A DNA stretch of 64,000 nucleotides from NCBI GenBank assembly GCA_003248655.1, contig QFPM01000003.1:80231-144230 (forward strand), in the 5' to 3' direction. Positions 42,962 through 52,069 of this stretch are shown piece by piece. The translations under genes and the position numbers were made by a program. The number at the start of each line of letters is the position of its first letter. Within the stretch, counting starts at the first letter, position 1. Origin of the DNA: Microbacterium sp. GTDB lineage: Bacteria; Actinomycetota; Actinomycetes; Actinomycetales; Microbacteriaceae. The notes below the pieces were generated by a model, which worked only from the letters and a program-made list of their open reading frames with translations, had not been told where the DNA came from and did not search any database.

Positions 42962-43777
42962 GTGAGGATGGCGCCCCGAGCCTGGCCGTTCGTCGCCACC
43001 GTGGCGGCGCTGGCCGTCGTGTTCGCGTGCGCGTACGTCTACTTCGTGCACGGATACATGGGTCAGCTGCTCGACGAGCAGGCGCGCAACGGAGCCGGGT
43101 TCGGGCGGTTCACCGAGCCGGGGGAGCGCGTGCTCGAGGCCGTGCCCCTCGTCAGCGCGGGCCTCGCCGTGCTCGCGATGCTGATCGGACTCGTCCGCCG
43201 GAGGGGCCTCGCGACCTTCGTCGCGCTGGCCGTTGTCGCCGGGGCCAACCTCACCACGCAGCTGCTCAAGCATCAGCTCCTCACGCGCCCCGACAACGGC
43301 GCGACCGGCACGTGGCACAACTCATTCCCCTCCGGGCATACGACGGTCATCGCGTCGGCGATGTTCGCGATCTTCCTCGTATCGTCGCCGCGCGTGCGCC
43401 CCTACGTCGCGGCGCTCGGAGCACTCACGGTCGCCTGCGTCGGATCGATCCTCGTCGGTACCCAATGGCACCGCCCGAGTGATGTCGTCGGCGGCATCCT
43501 CGTGGTCGCGATCTACGTGCTGCTCGGCGGAGCCGTGCTCGCCCGCAGCCGGCCGCGCGCCGTTGCGCCCCGGTCAGCGGGTGGCTTCCTGGGGGTGTTC
43601 GGAATCCTGCTGCTCGGGATCGCGGTCACGCTCGCGGCCTTCGCCCTCGCGTACCTGACCCTGGATGCCGCGGCCGCCAGCACCGGCGCCGCGACCTTCG
43701 CGGGCTTCATGGCGATCTTCGTCGCCGCCGGGAGCGCGGCCCTGCTGACGTCAATCCAGTTCCGCCGGGTTGCGTGA
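42962..43777 (+). CDS. PAP2 family phosphatase, membrane-bound
   Basis: A 271-residue protein with about six to seven membrane helices and the three acid-phosphatase motifs: KHQLLTRPDNG, the PSGH box in SFPSGHTTV, and TQWHRPSDVVGG. It probably dephosphorylates lipid carriers such as undecaprenyl pyrophosphate. The start is the GTG at 42962; an ATG at 42968 is also possible. It lies just upstream of a tRNA gene. Confidence 0.88.
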   Translation: MRMAPRAWPFVATVAALAVVFACAYVYFVHGYMGQLLDEQARNGAGFGRFTEPGERVLEAVPLVSAGLAVLAMLIGLVRRRGLATFVALAVVAGANLTTQLLKHQLLTRPDNGATGTWHNSFPSGHTTVIASAMFAIFLVSSPRVRPYVAALGALTVACVGSILVGTQWHRPSDVVGGILVVAIYVLLGGAVLARSRPRAVAPRSAGGFLGVFGILLLGIAVTLAAFALAYLTLDAAAASTGAATFAGFMAIFVAAGSAALLTSIQFRRVA

Positions 43778-43801
43778 CGGCGGCTAAACTCGACACCGCC
43801 G

Positions 43802-43873
43802 GCCTCTGTAGCTCAATGGAAGAGCAGCTCCGTCCTAAGGAGAGGGTTGGGGGTTCGACTCCCTCCAGGGGCA
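43802..43873 (+). tRNA. tRNA-Arg (anticodon CCU)
   Basis: A 72-nt cloverleaf: acceptor GCCTCTG/CAGGGGC with discriminator A, D-arm GCTC...GAGC, anticodon loop GTCCTAA (CCT at 34-36), T-loop TTCGACT. No CCA is encoded. A restriction-modification island begins just downstream, so the gene is a candidate integration site. Confidence 0.95.
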
Positions 43874-43897
43874 CCGACGGACTGGCCCGATGGGTCC

Positions 43898-44941
43898 TTA
43901 CCCAGGACGCGCTGATGAGATCGCTGAACGAACAGCCACAGATCTAGGTTCGATAGCCGAGTGCGGCACGAAAGGCTCGGGCAGAGGCTGAACAGCCGGG
44001 ATGCCCGTGTGCTGCGCCGAGGCTCGTGGACCGATTGCGGCGGCGCGGCGCCTAAGTGCTGCCATGGCGTCTATGTAGTGATCGAGGTCGCTGAGCAGCT
44101 CCGGGGCCAGCAACCTCCGCGTGTACCAAGGTAAATCGTCGCCAGTTAGGAGTGTGCGGATTGTTTGCGCAGCTGCATCGCCAATGCTGGACCCCCATCC
44201 GTCGGGCTCCCACAGGCATGTCTCTTCATCTGCAGGAAGTGGAAAGAGGGAGATTATCGGACCAAAACTCGCAGTGGAGAGCGCCTCGAACGCTGATAGG
44301 ATCTCAGGCATCTGAGGAGCGATGAACCGCCATTCGCGTCCGTTGGGCGATGTCTCCGAGCCGGGAGGTGTCCGCCCGTTCGAACTGGGAGCTCCGTGCA
44401 GGAAGACGCTTAAGCTGCCGTCGTGGCCGACTGTCCCCCAATCGAAGATCGGCCACTGTTGTGGGTGCACGAAGACCGTCCGAAAGTCCCTGGCGTTCTT
44501 CAATGTAAGGATGTGCTCCTTGAGCCAGTCCCCCTCGAGGACGACGTCCCACCAACTCAAGAACTTATCGTTCGACTTGGTAGGCGGTTCGGGGCCGTAG
44601 GGAAGAAGCCTAATTCGCCCATGGACCGAAGCCAACGCTGACAGGGTGGCATACACCTGGTCAAAGAAACTCTGGGTCAGTTCGTAGGCAATGTCCTGCT
44701 GGTCTGCCGAGGGACGCTTCTCCCTGATAAGAGGTGAATCCCCGACCGTCGCGACGAACTTGGAGTAGGTCTCTGCTTTCCTCACAAGTCGCGCGATCTG
44801 CTCCCTGTAATGCTGAACGGCCATATGCTGCGCGGGGTTCAGGTTCGCGTGGTCCGCGTTGTGGGTTGCGTAGATGTGTCGCCGCAGCAGCGGGCTGATC
44901 TCAGAGGGCATGAAGCGAATCATGGCAGGTGCCGCTGACAT
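43898..44941 (-). CDS. Unknown protein divergent from the NaeI-type R-M pair
   Basis: About 347 residues, soluble and mixed helix/strand, with no family I recognise. The N-terminal third is helical (LLRRHIYATHNADHANLNPA, EQIARLVRKAETYSKFV); the middle has NARDFRTVFVHPQQWPIFDWG, loosely like the R-x-x-x-H region of HEPN-type proteins. The ATG at 44941 is a guess among ATGs at 44941, 44923 and 44911; none has a strong Shine-Dalgarno. Codon use is less GC-biased than in the backbone. Its position, next to the tRNA and divergent from the methyltransferase, suggests cargo of the same island. Confidence 0.6.
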   Translation of the reverse strand: MSAAPAMIRFMPSEISPLLRRHIYATHNADHANLNPAQHMAVQHYREQIARLVRKAETYSKFVATVGDSPLIREKRPSADQQDIAYELTQSFFDQVYATLSALASVHGRIRLLPYGPEPPTKSNDKFLSWWDVVLEGDWLKEHILTLKNARDFRTVFVHPQQWPIFDWGTVGHDGSLSVFLHGAPSSNGRTPPGSETSPNGREWRFIAPQMPEILSAFEALSTASFGPIISLFPLPADEETCLWEPDGWGSSIGDAAAQTIRTLLTGDDLPWYTRRLLAPELLSDLDHYIDAMAALRRRAAAIGPRASAQHTGIPAVQPLPEPFVPHSAIEPRSVAVRSAISSARPG

Positions 44942-45079
44942 CGCTCTGGTGTGACGTGGGTTCAGCGCGACCACGACTAGTACTTGGAGACAGCGCGGCA
45001 GGGTCACGGTACCCGGGTGTTGCTGTCGGACACACGACAAACTCGCCACCACCTTCCGCCCAGTGTCCCCGCCCCCTCG

Positions 45080-45085
45080 TACTAT
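45080..45085 (+). promoter_or_regulatory. -10 box for the methyltransferase gene
   Basis: TACTAT is followed by 7 nt and the GTG at 45093, consistent with leaderless translation. Confidence 0.5.
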
Positions 45086-45092
45086 CGACAAC

Positions 45093-46364
45093 GTGGATAC
45101 GGATCAGTCGCGCGCATATTCGGTAGTTGAGGTCTGCGCTGGGGCCGGTGGGCAATCGCTCGGTCTCCACAAGGCCGGATTCAGTCACTCGCTTGCGGTG
45201 GAGATCGATGCAACCGCCGCCGACACGCTCCGGTCGAATCTGGGCGCGCCCGTCGCGGTGGGTGACGCCGCCAGTTCCGACGTGTGGGATCCGCATGACT
45301 ACCGAGATGTGACCTTGCTCGCGGGCGGAGTGCCCTGCCCACCGTTCTCAATCGCGGGAAAGCAACTTGGCTCCTCCGACGAGCGTGATCTCTTCGCCTG
45401 GGCGATCGAGCAGGTCGGAGTGATGCAACCCCGGGCAGTGATGTTGGAGAACGTGCGCGGGCTGTCAGCTCCGAGATTCTCGGCGTATCGGCAACGGGTC
45501 GTCGATCGTCTTGACGAGTACGGATACGTCGGTGAGTGGAAGCTCCTTCATGCTTCAGACTTCGGCGTGCCCCAACTGCGGCCTCGTTTCGTGCTTGTCG
45601 CCATGCGCCCCGAGGACCATGCCTACTTCCACTTCCCGGATACGGACACTCGGGAGACGACCACGGTCGGTGATGCTCTTTATGAGCTCATGGCATCCGA
45701 AGGCTGGAAGGGTGCTGCCGACTGGAGGTCGTTGGCTGACGGGATTGGCCCGACGCTGGTGGGTGGGAGCAAGAAGCACGGAGGGGCCGACCTTGGCCCG
45801 TCTCGCGCGAAGCTCGGGTGGGCCAAACTGCACGTCGACGGGAGGGGGATCGCCGATGCGGCGCCGGCACACGATGCGCCGTCGCCCCACGAGTGGCATC
45901 CGCGCCTGACAATCGCTATGGCGGCGCGAGTCCAGGGCTGGACGGCCGAGGATAACTGGGTGTTCAGTGGTCGCAAAACGTCTCAGTACCGCCAGATCGG
46001 TAACGCCTTTCCGCCGCCGGTCGCGGAAGCAGTCGGTCGAAGCATCATCGCAGCTCTCAACCACGAGGGAACCGCTCGCGAGGACATAGGCAGGGACGTG
46101 GATCTCCATGATCCGGTCTACCGTGCGCTCGCCAACGCGTCCGGGGCGCTCACGTTCGATGACCTCGTCAAGGCACACAACGAGGGGAGTATCGCGGCCG
46201 TTGAGCGGAAATTGGCTGCGCTCGCGCATGACTTTGAGTTGCAGAGAACTGAGGACCCCTCGGGGAAGGTCCTGTACCGGCTGGGTGCATTCAAGGGGTT
46301 CACCGGTCAAACGGATCATCTGCGCCACGAGTTCGTATCTCAGCACCGCAATCGAGTCAGCTGA
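45093..46364 (+). CDS. DNA (cytosine-5) methyltransferase of a NaeI-type system
   Basis: A 423-residue Dcm-family enzyme with motif I (VEVCAGAGGQSLG), motif IV (GGVPCPPFS, nucleophilic Cys), motif VI (MLENVRGL), motif VIII (PQLRPRF) and motif X (QIGNAFPPPVAEAVG). A short C-terminal extension follows motif X. It should protect the sites cut by the next gene; NaeI-type enzymes recognise GCCGGC. The GTG at 45093 is supported by a -10 box. It is followed 2 bp later by the nuclease. Confidence 0.9.
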   Translation: MDTDQSRAYSVVEVCAGAGGQSLGLHKAGFSHSLAVEIDATAADTLRSNLGAPVAVGDAASSDVWDPHDYRDVTLLAGGVPCPPFSIAGKQLGSSDERDLFAWAIEQVGVMQPRAVMLENVRGLSAPRFSAYRQRVVDRLDEYGYVGEWKLLHASDFGVPQLRPRFVLVAMRPEDHAYFHFPDTDTRETTTVGDALYELMASEGWKGAADWRSLADGIGPTLVGGSKKHGGADLGPSRAKLGWAKLHVDGRGIADAAPAHDAPSPHEWHPRLTIAMAARVQGWTAEDNWVFSGRKTSQYRQIGNAFPPPVAEAVGRSIIAALNHEGTAREDIGRDVDLHDPVYRALANASGALTFDDLVKAHNEGSIAAVERKLAALAHDFELQRTEDPSGKVLYRLGAFKGFTGQTDHLRHEFVSQHRNRVS

Positions 46365-46366
46365 TC

Positions 46367-47326
46367 TTGTCTGATCATCTCCCGGGCGATTGGTCACACG
46401 ATCCGGTTGCCGCTGAATCCGATACGGCTCTTGTCGAGGTATACCGCGCGTTCGAGAGGGCCGACCCAGACGGAGTCCGGATCGCGCGCATGATGCGGCA
46501 CACCCTGGATCAGCTCTATGACGGCCAGCGCACGGGTCGCTACTCGTGGGACCAGCTCCACAAGACCGAGCGCACGCACTTTGGCACCCTGTTCGAGATC
46601 AACCTGCGTCGCGAGTTCGATGACGTCATCGACGAAGGCGTCAAACTTGACTATCGAATCGCGGGGCACGATGTCGACTGCAAGTTTTCTCAGACGATGT
46701 ACGCCTGGATGATTCCGCCGGAGGCGGTCGGTGAGCTGCTCTTCGTCGGCTATGTGAAGGACTCCGCGAGTGAGTTTGCGGTCGGTGTTGTTCGCGCATC
46801 ACCCGAACACTTGCGATCGGGAGCCAACCGCGACGCCAAAGTAGGTCTCAACGGGGCGGGGCGCAGCGCCGTGCGATGGCTTCACCGACCAGGCGATCTT
46901 CCGCCTAACGTCCTCCTGCATGCGCATCCCGACGATGTCGCCGCGATCTTCAAACCTGGTCAATCGGGCCAGGCTCGCGTCAACGAGCTCTTCCGTCGCA
47001 TCGTGCGCCAGCGGATAGGGAGGAACGCCGTCGCCACGGTGGCCCAGCAGGACGACTTCATGAAACGAGTTCGCGAGAACGGTGGCGCGCGAAGCGCACT
47101 GCGCCCGGAGGGTTACATCATCCTCGGCGGCGACTATGCCAAGCACCGATGGGTCGCTCGACAGCTTGGGCTTGTCGAACCCGAGCCCGGAGAGATGGTA
47201 AGTGCCCAGGTATCGCCCGCGCTCGGGAGCGATCCGAACACCGTCGAGCTTGACGGAGTGCTTTGGAAGGTCGTCGACGACGCGGGTCCGAACCCGTCGA
47301 TCGCGCCGAGAGTCCCCTACAAGTAG
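46367..47326 (+). CDS. NaeI-type type II restriction endonuclease
   Basis: A 319-residue homologue of NaeI: YDGQRTGRYSWDQLHKTERT and the PD-(D/E)XK-like active site GHDVDCKFSQ (Asp104, Lys106, with Asp95 upstream; the spacing of these three matches what I recall for NaeI). NaeI is a type IIE enzyme with a C-terminal effector-DNA domain, present here (about 170-319). Recognition of GCCGGC is inferred from the family. The start is a TTG 2 bp after the methyltransferase stop. Confidence 0.88.
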   Translation: MSDHLPGDWSHDPVAAESDTALVEVYRAFERADPDGVRIARMMRHTLDQLYDGQRTGRYSWDQLHKTERTHFGTLFEINLRREFDDVIDEGVKLDYRIAGHDVDCKFSQTMYAWMIPPEAVGELLFVGYVKDSASEFAVGVVRASPEHLRSGANRDAKVGLNGAGRSAVRWLHRPGDLPPNVLLHAHPDDVAAIFKPGQSGQARVNELFRRIVRQRIGRNAVATVAQQDDFMKRVRENGGARSALRPEGYIILGGDYAKHRWVARQLGLVEPEPGEMVSAQVSPALGSDPNTVELDGVLWKVVDDAGPNPSIAPRVPYK

Positions 47327-47430
47327 AGACCGCACGGTCGAAGCCTCGAGCAGATCGAAGCCGCGCACCGAGATCCCCGGCGCGGAACCCAGGTGCTTGG
47401 GGCGCCGACACACCGTGCGATGCTGGACGA

Positions 47431-48210
47431 ATGGCGCAATCCAACGACCTGCTGGCCGTCCTCATCGATGCCGACAACGTCCCGCCGTCGAAGGTCGGCG
47501 CGGTCCTCACCGAGGTTGCGCGATTCGGCACAGCATCCGTCGAACGCGTCTACGGCGATTGGACGCGCCAACAGCTCAGCAGCTGGAAGAGCGCGGCGAG
47601 CGAGCACGTCATCCAACCGATCCAGCAGTTCGCGAACACCACGGGCAAGAACGCGACCGACAGCGCGCTGATCATCGACGCCATGGACCTGCTGTACACG
47701 CGGCGATTCGCGGGCTTTTGCATCGTCTCGTCCGCCAGCGACTTCACCCGGCTCGCCACGCGCCTTCGCGAAGACGGTGTCACGGTCTATGGATTCGGCG
47801 AACGCAAGACGCCCGACGCGTTCCGCAACGCGTGCGACAGCTTCACCTACCTCGACGTTTTGAGCGTCCCCGCGGCGGACGAGGCTGTCGAGCCGACCGC
47901 CTCACCGGTCAGCGCGCCCGCAGGCGAATCAGCCAAGCCTCCGGCCCGCGCCGACAAGGCAACGCTGCGTAGCGACACGAAACTCCTTTCGGGGCTGCGG
48001 GCGTGCATCGAATCGGCATCCGGAGAGGACGGCTGGGCTCCTCTGTCTACCGTCGGCGCGCTGATGCGCAAGCGGCAGCCCGACTTCGACCCGCGCAACT
48101 GGGGTTACGCGAAGCTCTCCGACCTCATGCGCACGGTCGACCTGTTCATCCTCGAGCCGCGGCCGACGGGCGGCCTGCAGGTTCAGAACAAGGCCAAACG
48201 CGCGTCCTGA
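47431..48210 (+). CDS. NYN domain protein with C-terminal LOTUS/OST-HTH domain
   Basis: A 259-residue protein: an N-terminal NYN (PIN-like RNase) domain (about 5-145) with LAVLIDADNVPPSKVG and SSASDFTRLATRLREDG acidic motifs, a Pro/Ala linker, and a C-terminal OST-HTH/LOTUS domain (about 185-250, DGWAPLSTVGALMRKRQPDFDPRNWGYAKLSDLM). It is a probable RNA-cleaving or RNA-binding protein. The ATG at 47431 is preceded by GATGCT 12 nt upstream. It is convergent with the DUF2071 gene (28-bp overlap). Confidence 0.87.
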   Translation: MAQSNDLLAVLIDADNVPPSKVGAVLTEVARFGTASVERVYGDWTRQQLSSWKSAASEHVIQPIQQFANTTGKNATDSALIIDAMDLLYTRRFAGFCIVSSASDFTRLATRLREDGVTVYGFGERKTPDAFRNACDSFTYLDVLSVPAADEAVEPTASPVSAPAGESAKPPARADKATLRSDTKLLSGLRACIESASGEDGWAPLSTVGALMRKRQPDFDPRNWGYAKLSDLMRTVDLFILEPRPTGGLQVQNKAKRAS

Positions 48211-48944
48211 TCGCTGACGCGCGACCCGAGCTCGACCTCGCCACCCGGCACTCGCCACACGACCGGCACATCCCGCATCACGACGACGCTGTCGAAGCTC
48301 GCCGCGCCGACGGGGAGCGCGTCGAAGGAGCTCGATCGCACAGCCAGCGCGCGCGCGGCGTGAACCTGCCAGGCGTTCGTCTCGAGACGGACCCCCTCCA
48401 GGCCGCCCCGCCGCCCCGGCGACCAGCCGACATCCCCGCGCTGAAAGAAGAGCGACGCGTCGTCCAGCGTCGGGAACAGCGTGCTCGACCACTCGTCGGT
48501 CAGTTCCACATCGGCGCCGACGTCGACGGCATCCCCGTTCATCGCCACCGAGACCCGCCCGTCTGACTCGCGCACGTCGAAGCGCGCACGGCGGTGGATG
48601 CCGGGGAACACGCGACCTCCCGCGGCGACCGCCAGCCGCGACGCCGAATGCCGCATCGGGATGAACACGCCCGTGCGCGGGCCGTCCGCGGCATCCCATT
48701 CGACAGCGATGCGGTGCGCAGCGTTCTCCATCCGCAGGCCGAGACCGGCGGGCACCCACGCCGGCCGCAAGGCGCCGAGGCGGATCATGCACACGCCCGC
48801 GACAGCCGAGCCGTCGACGAGCTGCGGGCGCAGGCCCGACGGCAGGACCGACCGGGCCACGCCCGGGTCGAGGCGATAGCTGATGAGCAGTCGCCGCTCG
48901 ATCACCCCCGCCATCGGCAACGTCAGGGCGGCCTTGGCGCTCAC
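48183..48944 (-). CDS. DUF2071 family protein
   Basis: A 253-residue protein related to YqjF/DUF2071 (acetoacetate-decarboxylase-like beta fold): RLLISYRLDPGVARSVLPSGLRPQL, and later RHSASRLAVAAGGRVFPGIHRRARFDV. Function is unknown. The GTG overlaps the TetR stop by 4 bp (GTGA), placing it third in the SDR-TetR-DUF2071 operon. Confidence 0.8.
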   Translation of the reverse strand: MSAKAALTLPMAGVIERRLLISYRLDPGVARSVLPSGLRPQLVDGSAVAGVCMIRLGALRPAWVPAGLGLRMENAAHRIAVEWDAADGPRTGVFIPMRHSASRLAVAAGGRVFPGIHRRARFDVRESDGRVSVAMNGDAVDVGADVELTDEWSSTLFPTLDDASLFFQRGDVGWSPGRRGGLEGVRLETNAWQVHAARALAVRSSSFDALPVGAASFDSVVVMRDVPVVWRVPGGEVELGSRVSDQDARLALF

Positions 48945-49624
48945 GCCCGCACCTCGCCGACGAGCGACAGCAGCTCCGTGATGGCGCCGCGCAGCACCGG
49001 CACGCGCGTGAGCGGCAGCACCCGCCCGAACAGCGCCAGGCCGCGGTCGAGCAGCGTGCGCGTGCGCCGCCGCCCCTCCGACGTGTCGTACACCCAGAAC
49101 AGCGCGAGCAGCAGGTGCCCGAGCACCAGCGCGCGGGGGAGGAGTGAACGGATGCCGGCGGGCACGCCCCCGGCATCCGCGCCGTCGACCGCCTCGGCGA
49201 AGAGACCCTCGATGATGCTCAGCGCCTCGGCGGACTCGCTCGCGAGCGGGTTGATCGGTGACCGTGGCGAGACGGCGGCCGACAGGAACTCGCCCGCGTG
49301 CGCGTGGTACGGCTCGAGCTGCGCGAGGCCGGTCTCGTACACGATGCGCAGGCGTTCGACGAGGCGCGGTTCCTCAGCTAGCAGCGGCATCGCGGCCTCT
49401 CGATGCGCGTGCTGCACGTCGAGATACAGCTCCTGGATCAGCTGATTTTTCGAGGCGAAGTGGTAGTTCGTCGCGCCCACCGACATCTCGAGCTCGTCGG
49501 CGATCACGCGAATCGTCGTCGCGTCGTAGCCCCGCTCGCGGAACGATCGCAGCGCGGCGGTGCGGATGCGCAGGCGCGTGCGCTCGCCCTTCGTCGCGCC
49601 CTGGTCGGCTCGTTCAGGAACCAT
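48941..49624 (-). CDS. TetR family regulator
   Basis: A 227-residue TetR-type repressor: N-terminal HTH (about 15-60, ALRSFRERGYDATTIRVIADELEMSVGATNYHF) and a long helical ligand domain. The ATG at 49624, behind AGAGGGG, lies inside the end of the SDR gene. It is embedded in its operon, and a TGAACATGTTCA palindrome in the operon promoter is the likely operator, giving autoregulation. Confidence 0.9.
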   Translation of the reverse strand: MVPERADQGATKGERTRLRIRTAALRSFRERGYDATTIRVIADELEMSVGATNYHFASKNQLIQELYLDVQHAHREAAMPLLAEEPRLVERLRIVYETGLAQLEPYHAHAGEFLSAAVSPRSPINPLASESAEALSIIEGLFAEAVDGADAGGVPAGIRSLLPRALVLGHLLLALFWVYDTSEGRRRTRTLLDRGLALFGRVLPLTRVPVLRGAITELLSLVGEVRA

Positions 49625-50597
49625 CGGCAACCCCTCTCAGCGCGGGCTCGAGATCGGGACGCGCGAACGCGAAACCGCGATCGACGAGGGTCCCCGGCAG
49701 CACCCACCGGCTCTTGAGAATCAACTCCGGCTCGGTGCGCAGCGCCCACATGCCGAGCTCGAGCATCCAACGCAGCGTCGGGATGCCGACGGGCATGCTG
49801 ACGACCCGGCGAAGAGTGCGCATGAGCGTGCGGTTGTCGACCGGATGCGGCGCCGCGACGTTGACGGGGCCTTCGATGCCGTCGTCGTCGCGGATGAACC
49901 GCACCGCCGCGACGACGTCGTCGACGTGCACCCAGCTGAACATCTGGCGCCCGTGCGTGCGGTACCAGGGTGCGCGGTCGCTCCCGGTCGGATGCTCGCC
50001 GATGCCCCGGTAGCGGCGGTACGGCGGGCACCAGCCGTCGTGCTGCGTGCCGCCGAGCGCGGCGCGGGCGAGGCCGAGCAGCATCCGTGTCGCCGGACCG
50101 TCGCCGATCACGATCGCCATCCGCAGTGCGACGCGCCGCGTCGACGGAAGGATGCCGTCGAACAGCTCGCGCTCCCACGACGTCGCGACGTCGACAGAGA
50201 ACCCCGAACCGATCTCGCCGTTCGCGTCGGTGTTCGGCCGGTCGGTGGACTGGCGGTAGATCGTGGCGGTGGATGCGTTGAGCCACAGCCGCGGGGGGTG
50301 GACGGCGGCCGCGATTGCCCGCCGGAGCGCGCGCGTCGTGCGCACGCGCGAGGCGAGGATCTCGTCGCGGTTTCGATCGGTGTAACGGCAGTTCACCGAC
50401 TTCCCGGCGAGATTGACGACGAGGTCGGCGCCGTCGACCGCGCGGCGCAGCGCGTCATCGTCATCCCAGCCGATCGCCTCGGCGCGCCCGATGCGTCGCA
50501 GCTCGTAACCATCCGCTTCGAGCGCCGCGACGATCGCCGAACCGACGAACCCGCTCGCCCCCGCGACCACCGCGACGGGTCGGTGTGTTTCGTTCAT
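49614..50597 (-). CDS. TIGR01777/YfcH-like SDR epimerase
   Basis: A 327-residue extended SDR: GASGFVGSAIVAALEADG nucleotide loop, DLVVNLAGKSVNCRYTDRNRDEILASR, FSWVHVDDVV and a C-terminal DUF1731-like end. NAD(P) binding is expected; the substrate is unknown. It heads a three-gene operon with overlaps into TetR and DUF2071. The ATG has a TACGCT -10 box exactly 12 nt upstream. Confidence 0.87.
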   Translation of the reverse strand: MNETHRPVAVVAGASGFVGSAIVAALEADGYELRRIGRAEAIGWDDDDALRRAVDGADLVVNLAGKSVNCRYTDRNRDEILASRVRTTRALRRAIAAAVHPPRLWLNASTATIYRQSTDRPNTDANGEIGSGFSVDVATSWERELFDGILPSTRRVALRMAIVIGDGPATRMLLGLARAALGGTQHDGWCPPYRRYRGIGEHPTGSDRAPWYRTHGRQMFSWVHVDDVVAAVRFIRDDDGIEGPVNVAAPHPVDNRTLMRTLRRVVSMPVGIPTLRWMLELGMWALRTEPELILKSRWVLPGTLVDRGFAFARPDLEPALRGVADGS

Positions 50598-50603
50598 GCC
50601 GCC

Positions 50604-50630
50604 AGCGTACTACGGAAATGAACATGTTCA
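50604..50630 (-). promoter_or_regulatory. Promoter with TetR-type operator
   Basis: Minus-strand -10 TACGCT (50609-50604) sits 12 nt before the SDR ATG. The perfect palindrome TGAACATGTTCA (50619-50630) covers the spacer and -35 position, so binding would exclude RNA polymerase. Confidence 0.7.
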
Positions 50631-50674
50631 GGTTTGTGGACAGACATCTGCAAAGACGCCGCGATCGCGAGGCG

Positions 50675-51040
50675 TCAGTGCGCGGCGTCGTACGCTTCGA
50701 GCACCGCCGCGGGGACCCGCCCGCGCTCCGACAGCGTGTAGCCGTTCTGCGCCGCCCACGCGCGCACCGGCGTGTAGTCGCGCTGGCCGGCGCGCTTCTG
50801 CTTGCGGGCGCCGGACGTCACCGACGCGGCGCGCGGACTCGCGCCCGACCGCGCCGACACCGACCGCGCGGCGGCGATGAAGGGCGCGAGCGCCGACCGC
50901 AGCGCCGCGGCGTTCTCGTCGGTCACATCGATCTCGTAGGCGGTTCCGTCGAGAGAGAAGAGGACGGTCTCGCCCTGACCGACCTCGAGGACAGTGCCGT
51001 CCAGGTCATCGACAAGCTGATGCACGATTCTGCGAGCCAT
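50675..51040 (-). CDS. Lsr2 family nucleoid-associated protein
   Basis: A 121-residue Lsr2: N-terminal oligomerisation domain (1-60, MARRIVHQLVDDLDG ... VLFSLDGTAYEIDVTDENAAALR) and a C-terminal DNA-binding domain (about 90-121, YTPVRAWAAQNGYTLSERGRVP) with the minor-groove RGR clamp. It bridges DNA and silences AT-rich, horizontally acquired genes. The ATG has TAGGCT exactly 12 nt upstream, so it should be leaderless. Confidence 0.95.
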   Translation of the reverse strand: MARRIVHQLVDDLDGTVLEVGQGETVLFSLDGTAYEIDVTDENAAALRSALAPFIAAARSVSARSGASPRAASVTSGARKQKRAGQRDYTPVRAWAAQNGYTLSERGRVPAAVLEAYDAAH

Positions 51041-51046
51041 GGGGCG

Positions 51047-51052
51047 AGCCTA
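51047..51052 (-). promoter_or_regulatory. -10 box, leaderless lsr2
   Basis: Minus-strand TAGGCT, six bases, then the ATG at 51040. Confidence 0.6.
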
Positions 51053-51093
51053 GTGCGCACGGCCCGGCGAAGGCAGAGGTGCAGGGGCAGAGG

Positions 51094-51945
51094 TCAGGGC
51101 AGGATGCCCGCGCGGCGAGCCTTCGCGACCGCCGCGTGGCGGGTTCCCGCCTCGAGCTTGACCATCGCCGACTGCAGGTACGACTTCACGGTGCCCTCGC
51201 GAATCGACAGGGTGGCGGCGACCTGAGCGTTCGTCTGGCCGAGCGCCGCGCACGCGAGCACGTCGATCTCGCGCGGCGCGAGCCGCACGTCGAGGTGCTC
51301 TACGGGCTCCGAGCGGTCGTGCGCCAGCGCCGCAAGGCGGCCCTCGATCGCCGAGAGGCGCTCCCGGATGCCTGCATCCGCCACCTCGGCGCCGATCCGG
51401 CGAAGTTCGGCGTAGGTCTCGCGCAGCTCCTCACGCGTCGAGACGTCCACGGCCGGCGGTGGGGCCGCCTGCAGCGAGCGCATGCGTCGCCCCACCTCTC
51501 CGTGCACGCGCAACTCGGTCGCCAGGTCGTTCGCGACCTGCAGAGCAGCGCGCGCGACCGCCTCGCCGAAGGCGGAGGGCGCCCACGATCCGCAGTAGAT
51601 GACTCCGCGGGGTTTGCCGCCGATCATCACGGGCACAGCGAACAGCGTCGAGATCCCCTCGCCGAGAACCGCGCGATCGTAATCGTGCGTGATGTGTCGC
51701 GACGACCGGTAGTCGAGGGCGAGGCGCGGCCGCTGCTCGACGAACGCCCGCCCGCCGAGCCCGCGCGCCGGCGCGACGACGAGGTCCGATAGGTAGGGAG
51801 TCCGGTTGCCGGCGACCGCGGTCACCTCGATCGCACCGGCGCGATCGAAACCGCCGAACGCGACGGGCAGACCGGTGCGCGTCACGAGATCATCGACGGC
51901 GCGCGCGAGCAGCTCTTCCTCCGACGCGAGTTCGAGAGTCTGCAT
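51094..51945 (-). CDS. GAF and LuxR-type HTH regulator
   Basis: A 283-residue regulator: an N-terminal GAF-like sensor (about 10-150, with GGRAFVEQRPRLALDYRSS and ISTLFAVPVMIGGKPRGVIYCG), a helical linker, and a C-terminal LuxR HTH (about 220-280, LAPREIDVLACAALGQTNAQVAATLSIREGTVKSYLQSAMVKL). Relatives sit next to catabolic genes; none is adjacent here. The ATG at 51945 is chosen as the first good start. It is transcribed toward lsr2 with 53 bp between. Confidence 0.87.
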   Translation of the reverse strand: MQTLELASEEELLARAVDDLVTRTGLPVAFGGFDRAGAIEVTAVAGNRTPYLSDLVVAPARGLGGRAFVEQRPRLALDYRSSRHITHDYDRAVLGEGISTLFAVPVMIGGKPRGVIYCGSWAPSAFGEAVARAALQVANDLATELRVHGEVGRRMRSLQAAPPPAVDVSTREELRETYAELRRIGAEVADAGIRERLSAIEGRLAALAHDRSEPVEHLDVRLAPREIDVLACAALGQTNAQVAATLSIREGTVKSYLQSAMVKLEAGTRHAAVAKARRAGILP

Positions 51946-52069
51946 CTGCGCACCTGTCTTCCGGGCGATCACCCGTGCGGGGCGACTTCTGTGTGCAGCC
52001 CCTACCGTCGCGCCGAGAGTACCACGCATCCCGGGCCCCCCAGCGGCCCGGGATGCGCTCGCCCCCGGC

